NCBI RefSeq assembly: GCF_003201285.1 | Contig: NZ_QICS01000006.1 | Span: forward strand, 124,001 to 188,000 | Source of the DNA: Lachnotalea glycerini | GTDB lineage: Bacteria; Bacillota; Clostridia; Lachnospirales; Lachnospiraceae | Direction of reading: 5' to 3' | Length of the DNA stretch: 64,000 nt | Shown here: one piece after another, positions 9,934-17,326 of the stretch | Position numbering within the stretch: the stretch's first letter is position 1 | Layout: each line of letters begins with the position of its first letter | Position numbers and translations under genes: made by a program | Notes under the pieces: generated by a model | The model's input: only the letters and a program-made list of their open reading frames with translations | Databases searched by the model: none | What the model was told of the DNA's origin: nothing

Positions 9934-9962
9934 TTTACTTATGAAAATGATTGTAGTATAAT
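9934..9962 (+). promoter_or_regulatory. Predicted purA promoter
   Basis: TTTACT (9934-9939) and a perfect TATAAT (9957-9962) are 17 bases apart, about 65 bases before the purA start. Confidence 0.55.
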
Positions 9963-10029
9963 CAAATCGTTAGGTTAAATAAGCTTTGCAAAAGCAAATA
10001 TGTAATGTGAAATGTTAGGAGGATATATT

Positions 10030-11310
10030 ATGGTTAAAGCAGTAGTTGGAGCAAATTGGGGAGATGAAGGCAAAGGAAAGATTACCGATATGCTCGCGAA
10101 AGAGGCTGATATTATCGTAAGATTTCAAGGAGGGGCAAATGCAGGTCATACCATTATCAATGATTATGGAAAGTTTGCATTACATACACTTCCATCAGGA
10201 GTTTTCTATGGTCATACTACAAGTGTGATAGGAAATGGTGTTGCTCTTAATATACCACTTTTATTTAAGGAGATACAAGGAATTGTAGAACGTGGCGTTC
10301 CGGCTCCAAAGATTTTAGTATCCGATCGGGCACAAATAGTGATGCCATATCATATTCTTTTGGATCAATATGAGGAAGAAAGACTGGGTGGCAAATCCTT
10401 TGGTTCTACCAAATCAGGAATCGCACCATTTTATTCAGATAAATATGCAAAAATTGGTTTTCAGGTATGTGAACTATTTGAGGCAGATTCACTAAGAGAA
10501 AAAATAGAACGGGTTTGTGAAACGAAAAACGTGTTATTAGAACATTTATATCATAAGCCGGTTTTAAATACAGATGAAATTTTCGAGGAATTAATGAAAT
10601 ACAAGGATATGGTGGCTCCTTATGTATGTGATGTATCTTTATATTTATGGAATGCAATTAAGCAAGGAAAGAATGTTTTATTAGAAGGACAGTTAGGCTC
10701 TTTAAAGGACCCAGATCATGGTATTTATCCAATGGTTACTTCATCATCAACACTTGCTGCATACGGTGCTATCGGAGCGGGAATTGCTCCATATGAAATT
10801 AAGCAGATTATTACAGTTTGCAAGGCATATTCAAGTGCAGTTGGTGCAGGTGCTTTTGTCAGTGAAATATTTGGTGATGAGGCGGATGAATTAAGAAAAC
10901 GCGGCGGAGATGGTGGTGAATATGGAGCTACAACAGGTCGTCCAAGACGTATGGGATGGTTTGATATAGTGGCATCTAAATATGGCTGTAGAATGCAGGG
11001 AGCTACAGACGTAGCATTTACAGTAGTGGATGTATTAGGATATTTAAATGAAATTCCGATATGTACGGGATATGAGATTGATGGTAAGGTAATAACAGAT
11101 TTTCCTACTACAGCACAGTTAGAAAAGGCGAAGCCGGTACTGGAAGTATTACCAGGATGGAAAACAGAAATACGAGGAATTAAAAAATACGAAGATTTGC
11201 CGGAAAATTGTAGAAAATATATTGAATTTATTGAGGAAAGACTCGGATTTCCAATCACATTAATTTCAAACGGACCAGGAAGAGATGACATTATTTATAG
11301 AAGCAGATAA
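10030..11310 (+). CDS. purA: Adenylosuccinate synthetase, divergent form
   Basis: PurA joins IMP and aspartate with GTP to give adenylosuccinate, the branch to AMP. I chose the ATG at 10030, which has TAGGAGG 7-8 bases upstream, giving 426 residues. Family motifs are clear: GANWGDEGKGK (P-loop), QGGANAGHT, and GATTGRPRRMGWFD. Several conserved stretches differ from the E. coli enzyme as I recall it: GSTKSGIAP instead of GTTxRGIGP, EGQLGSLKDPDHG instead of EGAQGTLLDIDHG, and FTVVDVLGY where TKLDVLDG (guanine recognition) is usual. It is a single-gene unit with its own promoter and terminator. The fold and reaction class are secure, but nucleotide preference could differ. Confidence 0.9.
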   Translation: MVKAVVGANWGDEGKGKITDMLAKEADIIVRFQGGANAGHTIINDYGKFALHTLPSGVFYGHTTSVIGNGVALNIPLLFKEIQGIVERGVPAPKILVSDRAQIVMPYHILLDQYEEERLGGKSFGSTKSGIAPFYSDKYAKIGFQVCELFEADSLREKIERVCETKNVLLEHLYHKPVLNTDEIFEELMKYKDMVAPYVCDVSLYLWNAIKQGKNVLLEGQLGSLKDPDHGIYPMVTSSSTLAAYGAIGAGIAPYEIKQIITVCKAYSSAVGAGAFVSEIFGDEADELRKRGGDGGEYGATTGRPRRMGWFDIVASKYGCRMQGATDVAFTVVDVLGYLNEIPICTGYEIDGKVITDFPTTAQLEKAKPVLEVLPGWKTEIRGIKKYEDLPENCRKYIEFIEERLGFPITLISNGPGRDDIIYRSR

Positions 11311-11318
11311 ATGATTAC

Positions 11319-11352
11319 GAAGGCGGACAGTAAAAATTGTCTGCCTTTGTTA
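11319..11352 (+). terminator. Terminator after purA
   Basis: AAGGCGGACA (11320-11329) pairs with TGTCTGCCTT (11339-11348), including one G-U pair, around an A-rich loop. A modest T-run follows. Confidence 0.7.
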
Positions 11353-11450
11353 ATGTAAAAGAAAATAAATGATGTAAGAAACAACAGATTTATCTGTAAA
11401 TAGAGTTATGAGAATAGGATTAAGAATACATATAAAGGTGAGGTGCAGGA

Positions 11451-12056
11451 ATGATTAACACGATTATATTTGATTTAGGAATGGTACTTGTGAATTTTAG
11501 GTGGCACGATTTTATTGAGGAATTTGACTTTACGAAGGAAGTAAAGGAGGCAGTATCTAAAGCTATGGTACAAAGCAAAGAATGGAATGAGTTTGACCGA
11601 AGTCTTTTATCTGATGAAGAAATACTGTCCTCCTTTATTCGCAATGCGCCAGAATATGAAAAGGAAATAGCTGAAGTATTTCAAAATATCGGAAATACGG
11701 TTGCCACATATGATTATACAAAACCATGGATTCAGGAGTTAAAGAAAAAAGGATATAAGATTTATATATTATCAAATTATCCAAGAAGAACATATGATTT
11801 ATCGAAGAAGCAGCTTGACTTTTTAGAGGTCTGTGATGGAGCATTATTTTCATTTGAAGTAAAGAAGATAAAGCCAGAAGAAGAAATATTTCATTTGCTG
11901 TTGGATAAGTATAATATTAAATCGGAAGAGGCCGTTTTCTTGGATGATAATATAAATAACATAGAGGCTGCACAAAAATTAGGAATCCATAGTATTCATT
12001 TCACTACGAGAGACAATGCAGTGCAAGAATTAAATAAGATATTCAGACAATTTTAA
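11451..12056 (+). CDS. HAD-superfamily phosphatase (YihX-like)
   Basis: A 201-residue cytoplasmic HAD hydrolase. Motif I is IFDLGMVL near the N-terminus, with the nucleophilic Asp followed by Leu-Gly. This form is usual in the YihX/sugar-phosphatase branch and in epoxide-hydrolase-like HADs. Motif II is YILSNYP, motif III is the Lys in KKIKPEEEIF, and motif IV is VFLDDNINNIEAA with the metal-binding acids. An alpha-helical cap lies between motifs I and II. The substrate is not shown by sequence; glucose-1-phosphate is known for E. coli YihX. It stands between purA and a VTC-like gene on the same strand, with no clear operon. Confidence 0.87.
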   Translation: MINTIIFDLGMVLVNFRWHDFIEEFDFTKEVKEAVSKAMVQSKEWNEFDRSLLSDEEILSSFIRNAPEYEKEIAEVFQNIGNTVATYDYTKPWIQELKKKGYKIYILSNYPRRTYDLSKKQLDFLEVCDGALFSFEVKKIKPEEEIFHLLLDKYNIKSEEAVFLDDNINNIEAAQKLGIHSIHFTTRDNAVQELNKIFRQF

Positions 12057-12243
12057 TAAAAACGTCAAAAGTTAGTCACGAAGTCTTCATAGATTGATAT
12101 TATAATATAATCATATTAAGAAAATAATATTAAAAAGTAACAAATTTGGAATGAATATAGAGGCATTTGAATATACTGTAACTTGTAGGATGTTTGAAAA
12201 ACTTTCCTGCATATTGTTAGATTAGTATGAATGGAGGCTATTT

Positions 12244-12888
12244 ATGAAGTACGTAATGTATAACGAAGAAAATAATGTAATTAATTACGATGATTATGAC
12301 AGGATAAGAGAGAAAATACAGGAAAAATATAAAAGGGATGGAAGAGAAACAGCAATAAGGAAAGTTAAGTTTGTAGAAAACAGATATAAAAGCTCTAAGG
12401 ATGAAAATATTGAAAACAAACCTATTTTTAGTTTATGTATGAGATTAGATGAGTTAAGTACATATTATTTAGAGAAAAAGAGCAGGCAAAATGGAGTAAT
12501 TTATAAAGCATTTGTTAATTTAACTAAAGAAGAATGCAGCAAAATATTAGAAAAAGACATTGAATGGTTGAAAAACAGTAAGAAATCATTAATGAGAGAA
12601 TTTTATTTATATCTTACCATTAATCATTTGGAACTGGCTACTGTAATGGAATATAGAAGAGTAGTATATGACAGACCAGGAAAGTTTTGCATTGTATTTA
12701 ATGAAGATATCAAAAGAGCTGTGGATCAGACAGCCGGTTTATTGGATGAAAGCATTCAGATGTTTGATTGCTTAAGCTGTGATAAAGTTATTATGAGTTA
12801 TAAAAAAATCATTAAAATTCCTAGAGCTCTCAATCATATATTAAATATATCCAATGAACCATCCTATGAAGTAGCTTTTTCCTTATAA
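12244..12888 (+). CDS. Divergent VTC-domain-like protein, probably catalytically degenerate
   Basis: This 214-residue soluble protein follows the block order of the VTC domain (polyphosphate polymerase, triphosphate-tunnel fold). Matches are: an N-terminal DYDRIREKIQEKYKRDG segment; YYLEKKSRQNGVIYKA (about 74-89) for the K-E-x-K strand; LTKEECSKILEKDIEWL; REFYLYLTINHLELATVMEYRRVVYD (118-143) for the usual VDYxREpF region; and FCIVFNEDIKR (148-158) for RITFDxxIR. Several expected tunnel residues look missing: the N-terminal RIRSLYFD block reads AIRKVKFVENRY, and the C-terminal MEVKY strand reads MSYKK. A transmembrane or CotH partner, often next to VTC genes, is absent. The homology is my pattern reading, so moderate confidence. 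Confidence 0.5.
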   Translation: MKYVMYNEENNVINYDDYDRIREKIQEKYKRDGRETAIRKVKFVENRYKSSKDENIENKPIFSLCMRLDELSTYYLEKKSRQNGVIYKAFVNLTKEECSKILEKDIEWLKNSKKSLMREFYLYLTINHLELATVMEYRRVVYDRPGKFCIVFNEDIKRAVDQTAGLLDESIQMFDCLSCDKVIMSYKKIIKIPRALNHILNISNEPSYEVAFSL

Positions 12889-12932
12889 ATATGGAGAGAA
12901 AAGTTTCGTGATTTCATGGAAATAGTATATAT

Positions 12933-12977
12933 AAAAGGCTTAAGCAGCATAGTGAATATGCTTCTTAGGCCTTTTTT
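12933..12977. terminator. Bidirectional terminator between the VTC-like gene and the small membrane gene
   Basis: A stem of about 19 bp pairs AAAAGGCTTAAGCAGCATA with TATGCTTCTTAGGCCTTTT (one G-U and one mismatch) around GTGAA. T-rich sequence lies on both outer sides, so it can serve the convergent genes 12244-12888 (+) and 12987-13187 (-). Confidence 0.8.
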
Positions 12978-12986
12978 AATAACTAG

Positions 12987-13187
12987 TTATTTTTTCTTAA
13001 GATAGTTAAATATTAATTTATATGCATATATTAATATTGGAATCACGATCGTAGCATAAAACGATGCCTTAAATAGATTGGTGGAGTTTGGTGATTTAAT
13101 GAGTGCAAATATAAATGTCATTACATAAAGTCCGACTAAGAATATAACACCAACCATAGCAAGTATTTGTTTGATTTTTTTATTCAT
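12987..13187 (-). CDS. Small two-helix membrane protein of unknown function
   Basis: A 66-residue protein with two predicted membrane helices (about 8-29, IKQILAMVGVIFLVGLYVMT, and about 41-60) and basic ends (MNKKIK, YLKKK). No family is recognised. It starts 9 bases after the stop of the ABC-F gene on the same strand and ends at a strong terminator, so the two are almost certainly one transcript. Its ribosome site is weak, which suggests translation partly coupled to the upstream gene. A role linked to the ABC-F protein is only a guess from position. Confidence 0.6.
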   Translation of the reverse strand: MNKKIKQILAMVGVIFLVGLYVMTFIFALIKSPNSTNLFKASFYATIVIPILIYAYKLIFNYLKKK

Positions 13188-13196
13188 AGCTTCAGT

Positions 13197-14834
13197 TTAA
13201 TTTTCATCCTCTTCCTTATCAGCAGTATAAACCTGACGTTTTCTTGCCATTTCATCGCTTTCCAGATATTCATCGTAAGTGGTTATCTTGTCTAACAGTT
13301 TTCCGCCCGGTAATATTTCCATAATACGATTTGCAGTAGTCTGTATAAACTGATGGTCATGTGAAGCAAAAAATAAAACACCAGGGAACTTAATCATTCC
13401 ATTATTTAGAGCTGTGATCGACTCCATATCCAGATGGTTTGTTGGCTCATCAAGCATTAATGCATTCGCACCTGAAATCATGAGTTTTGATAAAAGACAG
13501 CGAACCTTTTCGCCACCAGATAATACCTTAACCTTTTTCACACCGTCATCACCGGCAAAAAGCATTCTGCCTAGAAAACCACGAACATAGGTAACATCTT
13601 TTTCCTCTGAAAACTGTGTAAGCCAGTCGACAATAGTGAGCTCATTATTAAATTCAGAAGTACTATCCTTGGGAAAGTAGGAAGTTGTTACGGTAATTCC
13701 CCACTTATAATTTCCCTCGTCTGGTTCCATTTCTCCCGCTAATATTTTAAATAATGTGGTTTTTGCAAGTTCATTGCTGCCAACAAAAGCAATTTTATCT
13801 TCTTTGTTTGCAATAAATGAAATATTATCAAGTATCTTCTCACCATCAATTGTTTTTGACAGATTCTCAACCGTAAGTACTTCATTGCCAATTTCCCGAG
13901 ATGGTCTGAAATCAATATAGGGATATTTCCTGCTGGATGGTCTAATGTCATCCAATTCGATTTTTTCAAGCGCTTTCTTTCTTGAGGTTGCCTGCTTTGA
14001 CTTAGAGGCGTTTGCACTAAATCTGGAAATAAAGTCTTGTAATTCCTTGATTTTATCTTCCTTTTTCTTATTGGCTTCTTTCATTTGCTTTACAATAAGC
14101 TGGCTGGATTCATACCAAAAATCATAGTTACCAGCATAAAGCTGAATCTTAGCATAATCGATATCGGCAGTATGTGTACAAACTTTATTTAAAAAATAAC
14201 GATCATGAGATACTACGATCACAGTGTTTTCAAAGTTAATTAAAAATTCCTCAAGCCATGCAATTGCATCTAAATCCAAATGATTGGTAGGCTCATCTAA
14301 TAGAAGAATATCAGGATTTCCAAATAAAGCCTGTGCCAGTAATACTTTTACTTTTTCACTGCCGTTTAAGTCTTTCATAAATTTATAATGAAGATCTGTT
14401 GCAATACCAAGACCGTTGAGTAAGGTTGCGGCATCTGATTCCGCTTCCCAACCGTTCATTGTTGCAAATTCACCTTCAAGTTCACTGGCTTTTATGCCGT
14501 CCTCTTCTGTAAAGTCCTCTTTGGCATAAATCTGCTCTTTTTCTTTCATAATCTCATATAGTCTTGCATTTCCCATAATAACTGTATCAAGAACTGCAAA
14601 ATCGTCAAATTTAAAGTGATCTTGTTGGAGGAAAGACAGCCTTTGCCCGGAAGTAATGATAACATCACCTTTGGAGGGTTCTATTTGTCCCGATAAAATT
14701 TTGAGAAATGTAGATTTACCGGCACCATTGGCACCAATCAGACCATAACAATTTCCTTCTGTAAATTTAATATTAACGTCTTCAAATAAAGCTTTTTTTC
14801 CGATTCTTAATGTTACATTATTTGCACTAATCAT
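13197..14834 (-). CDS. ABC-F family ATPase (YbiT/YkpA type)
   Basis: A 545-residue soluble protein with two ABC ATPase domains and no membrane helix, the ABC-F layout of ribosome-acting translation factors and some antibiotic-resistance proteins. NBD1 has a canonical Walker A, GANGAGKST (34-42), and Walker B LLLDEPTNHLDL (177-188), but its signature reads LNGSE (156-160) instead of LSGGQ. A charged linker (about 245-300) follows. NBD2 has Walker A GSNELAKTT (352-360), with Ala in place of the last Gly, a normal LSGGE signature, and ALMLDEPTNHLDM. These changes are probably family-specific. A housekeeping YbiT/YkpA-like role is more likely than resistance. Confidence 0.9.
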   Translation of the reverse strand: MISANNVTLRIGKKALFEDVNIKFTEGNCYGLIGANGAGKSTFLKILSGQIEPSKGDVIITSGQRLSFLQQDHFKFDDFAVLDTVIMGNARLYEIMKEKEQIYAKEDFTEEDGIKASELEGEFATMNGWEAESDAATLLNGLGIATDLHYKFMKDLNGSEKVKVLLAQALFGNPDILLLDEPTNHLDLDAIAWLEEFLINFENTVIVVSHDRYFLNKVCTHTADIDYAKIQLYAGNYDFWYESSQLIVKQMKEANKKKEDKIKELQDFISRFSANASKSKQATSRKKALEKIELDDIRPSSRKYPYIDFRPSREIGNEVLTVENLSKTIDGEKILDNISFIANKEDKIAFVGSNELAKTTLFKILAGEMEPDEGNYKWGITVTTSYFPKDSTSEFNNELTIVDWLTQFSEEKDVTYVRGFLGRMLFAGDDGVKKVKVLSGGEKVRCLLSKLMISGANALMLDEPTNHLDMESITALNNGMIKFPGVLFFASHDHQFIQTTANRIMEILPGGKLLDKITTYDEYLESDEMARKRQVYTADKEEDEN

Positions 14835-14964
14835 TTTGTAAACCTTTCTTATTTATCATATATGTTTCAAATAACTTTCTCTACCTATTTTACAGTAAAA
14901 TATGTAATTTGCAAGTCTTTCTCTAAATAATTTACATAAAAACAAAACTATGGTATTTGATATG

Positions 14965-14993
14965 TTGACGTTGGAGGTCAAATGAATTATAAT
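14965..14993 (+). promoter_or_regulatory. Predicted promoter of yicC-remA-gmk-rpoZ
   Basis: TTGACG (14965-14970) and TATAAT (14988-14993) are separated by 17 bases, near consensus, about 65 bases before yicC. Confidence 0.7.
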
Positions 14994-15058
14994 AATTTGA
15001 TGAGTGTGCAATAAGACATAGTATACTGTATTGCAAATAAGATAAAGAGAGTGATAAG

Positions 15059-15937
15059 ATGATAAAAAGTATGACGGGCTTTGGCAGATGTGAAGAATCT
15101 GATGGAGTCCGCAAGCTGACTGTAGAGATGAAGGCAGTAAATCATAGATACTTAGATATTAATATAAAGATGCCAAAGAAGTTAAATATTTTTGAAGCAG
15201 GAATTCGAAATGTGTTGAAGAATTATATCCAGAGAGGTAAAGTGGATATATTTTTTACATATGAGGATTTATCAGAAAATAAAATATCTTTAAAGTATAA
15301 TTATGATTTAGCGGCAGAGTACCTTAAGTATATCAATAAGATTTCAGAAGAATTTGAACTGAATGGAGAAATAAGTGCAGTTACCTTGTCAAAATACCCG
15401 GAAGTTTTAATAATGGAGGAGCAATCGCTTGATGAGGAGGAATTGTGGAAGCTGATAGAGAAAACAGTTTCGACTGCAGCTAAGAATTTGGCAGATGCAA
15501 GACTTGTGGAGGGAGAGAATTTAAAACAGGATTTAATTGAGAAGCTTAACACAATGCTTAAGGATGTAGCGTATATTGAAGAACGTTCACCTGAGATTAT
15601 TATGGAATATCGGGAAAAGCTTAATGAGCGTGTAAAGGAACTGCTAAATGAATCAGGCATAGAGGAAAGCAGGATTGCAGCAGAAGTCGTTTTATTTGCA
15701 GACAAAATATGTGTGGATGAAGAAATTGTAAGATTAAAAAGCCACATAATGAATACAAAAGATACATTATGTGCTGGTGGTAATATGGGAAGAAAATTAG
15801 ACTTTATTGCACAAGAAATGAACAGAGAGGCTAATACGATATTATCCAAGGCAAATGATATACAAATTTCCAACAGAGCAATTAATTTAAAGACAGAGAT
15901 TGAAAAGGTTAGAGAGCAGATACAGAATATAGAATAA
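15059..15937 (+). CDS. yicC: YicC family endoribonuclease
   Basis: A 292-residue cytoplasmic protein of the YicC/YloC family. The start MIKSMTGFGRCE and the later VNHRYLDINIKMP are hallmark blocks. The C-terminal DUF1732-type segment holds the conserved acidic cluster around CVDEEIVRLKSHI and GRKLDFIAQEMNREANTILSK. YicC proteins are known as endoribonucleases in E. coli and Bacillus; the target here is not known. It heads yicC-remA-gmk-rpoZ, the conserved Firmicutes order, with 18 bases to remA. Confidence 0.93.
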   Translation: MIKSMTGFGRCEESDGVRKLTVEMKAVNHRYLDINIKMPKKLNIFEAGIRNVLKNYIQRGKVDIFFTYEDLSENKISLKYNYDLAAEYLKYINKISEEFELNGEISAVTLSKYPEVLIMEEQSLDEEELWKLIEKTVSTAAKNLADARLVEGENLKQDLIEKLNTMLKDVAYIEERSPEIIMEYREKLNERVKELLNESGIEESRIAAEVVLFADKICVDEEIVRLKSHIMNTKDTLCAGGNMGRKLDFIAQEMNREANTILSKANDIQISNRAINLKTEIEKVREQIQNIE

Positions 15938-15955
15938 AATTAAAGGTGATGAAAT

Positions 15956-16201
15956 TTGGCAGGTTTAATAAACGTTGGATTTGGAAATGTTGTAAATACA
16001 AATAAAATAGTAGCAGTCATTAACCCCGAAGCCGCTCCGATTAAGAGAATGATACAAAGTGCAAAGGATAAGGGGTTAACTGTTGATGCTACACAGGGAA
16101 GAAGAACACGTTCAGTAATCATAACGGAGGATGAATATATTATATTGTCAGCATTGCAGCCTGAGACAATAGCTGGCAGGTTTAATAACGATGAAAGGTG
16201 A
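15956..16201 (+). CDS. remA: RemA-type regulator of extracellular matrix (DUF370)
   Basis: An 81-residue DNA-binding protein matching RemA (YlzA), known in Bacillus to activate matrix and osmoprotection genes. The TTG start at 15956 is preceded by AAAGGTGA about 8 bases upstream; it yields [13 protein letters not shown], the family start. Conserved blocks [12 protein letters not shown] and [24 protein letters not shown] are present. The gene overlaps the end of the region before gmk and is translated in the same operon, as in other Firmicutes. Its target genes are not visible in this window. Confidence 0.92.
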   Translation: MAGLINVGFGNVVNTNKIVAVINPEAAPIKRMIQSAKDKGLTVDATQGRRTRSVIITEDEYIILSALQPETIAGRFNNDER

Positions 16202-16206
16202 CAATA

Positions 16207-16827
16207 ATGGATAGGAAAGGTATCTTAATAGTTATATCAGGCTTTTCAGGTGCAGGAAAAGGGACTCTTGTTAAGGGATTGATGAGCAGATATACAAATT
16301 ATGCATTTTCAATTTCGGCTACTACAAGAAAGCCAAGAGCAGGGGAAGAGAATGGCGTTGAATATTTCTTTAAAACCAGAGAAGAATTCATGAATATGAT
16401 TGACAATAATAAGTTGATTGAGTATGCTCAATATGTTGGTAATTTCTATGGAACGCCAAAGGAATATGTAGATAGTCAGCTCGACAGCGGAAAAGATGTA
16501 ATTTTGGAAATAGAAATTCAGGGTGCGCTTAAGGTAAAAGAAAAGTTTCCTGATACTTTATTACTGTTTGTTACTCCGCCAAATGCCACCGTGTTAAAGC
16601 AAAGGCTGGTTGGAAGAGGAACCGAAGATTTTGAAACAATACAGTGCAGACTTAGAAGAGCAACGCAGGAAGCAGAAGGAATTGAGCAGTATGATTATTT
16701 GATTGTTAATGATGATTTAGATGAATGCATTGTACATACTCATAATATCATACAAGGTGAGCATAGCAGAGCATCTAGAAATATAAGTAAAATTGAGCAA
16801 ATCAGAGAAGAGTTAAAGAGCTTTTGA
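16207..16827 (+). CDS. gmk: Guanylate kinase
   Basis: Gmk converts GMP and ATP to GDP and ADP. I chose the ATG at 16207, with GAAAGGTG upstream; an in-frame GTG at 16198 overlaps that site. It is 206 residues. The P-loop is SGFSGAGKGTL. The GMP-binding segment SISATTRKPRAGEENGVEYFF and the lid block RRATQEAEGIEQYDYLIVND are standard. The P-loop ends in Gly-Thr where Ser-Thr is common; the Lys is kept, so activity is expected. It sits between remA and rpoZ. Confidence 0.95.
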   Translation: MDRKGILIVISGFSGAGKGTLVKGLMSRYTNYAFSISATTRKPRAGEENGVEYFFKTREEFMNMIDNNKLIEYAQYVGNFYGTPKEYVDSQLDSGKDVILEIEIQGALKVKEKFPDTLLLFVTPPNATVLKQRLVGRGTEDFETIQCRLRRATQEAEGIEQYDYLIVNDDLDECIVHTHNIIQGEHSRASRNISKIEQIREELKSF

Positions 16828-16842
16828 AAGGAGTATATTAAA

Positions 16843-17094
16843 ATGTTACATCCATCATACACAGACTTAATGAGAGTAGTAAACAGTGAGGTAGAAGCGG
16901 GTGAACAACCGGTCGTAAACAGCAGATATTCGATCGTGCTTGCAACCTCTAAAAGAGCAAGACAGATCATAGGTGGCGAAGAGCCTCTTGTAGATGCAAA
17001 AGGTAAGAAACCTCTATCCATAGCGGTTGAAGAATTAAATAGCGGATTGGTTAAAATTGTTGGTGATGAAGATTCATCTACTGAGACTGAATAA
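16843..17094 (+). CDS. rpoZ: RNA polymerase omega subunit
   Basis: Omega helps assemble beta-prime into RNA polymerase. The 83-residue protein starts MLHPSYTDLMRVVNSEVE and contains SRYSIVLATSKRARQIIGG, the usual omega core, then the KKPLSIAVEELNSG block. AAAGGAG precedes the ATG, and it is 15 bases after gmk. A compact terminator follows the stop. Confidence 0.94.
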   Translation: MLHPSYTDLMRVVNSEVEAGEQPVVNSRYSIVLATSKRARQIIGGEEPLVDAKGKKPLSIAVEELNSGLVKIVGDEDSSTETE

Positions 17095-17101
17095 GACATT
17101 T

Positions 17102-17129
17102 GGGCAGGTAATATAATTCCTGCCTTTTT
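17102..17129 (+). terminator. Terminator after rpoZ
   Basis: GGCAGG (17103-17108) pairs with CCTGCC (17119-17124), followed by TTTTT. The AT-rich bases inside may extend the stem. Confidence 0.8.
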
Positions 17130-17237
17130 AATGTGTCATTGAATTATCTGATAAAATGTTATGTCAATTTCATATCGTATTACTAATATTATTATAGTGA
17201 TTATATATATCAAAAAAAGTAAAAGTAATGAAATAAC

Positions 17238-17266
17238 TTGTATATATTACCACAATTTGCTATAAT
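17238..17266 (+). promoter_or_regulatory. Predicted promoter of the 17327-19177 chemoreceptor
   Basis: TTGTAT (17238-17243) and TATAAT (17261-17266) are 17 bases apart. This looks like a sigma-A site, not a flagellar sigma-D site. Confidence 0.6.
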
Positions 17267-17326
17267 AAATTCATATATTTGTAAGATTGACACAAACCAA
17301 GGAAGAAAATTAATGGAGGTCTTTTT

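Noticed and set aside
10725-11291. Antisense frame of 188 codons opposite purA
   Set aside because: It mirrors purA coding bias, has no ribosome site and no recognisable protein features.
15301-15873. Antisense frame of 190 codons opposite yicC
   Set aside because: Composition is a Ser/Leu-rich shadow of the real gene with no ribosome site or family match.
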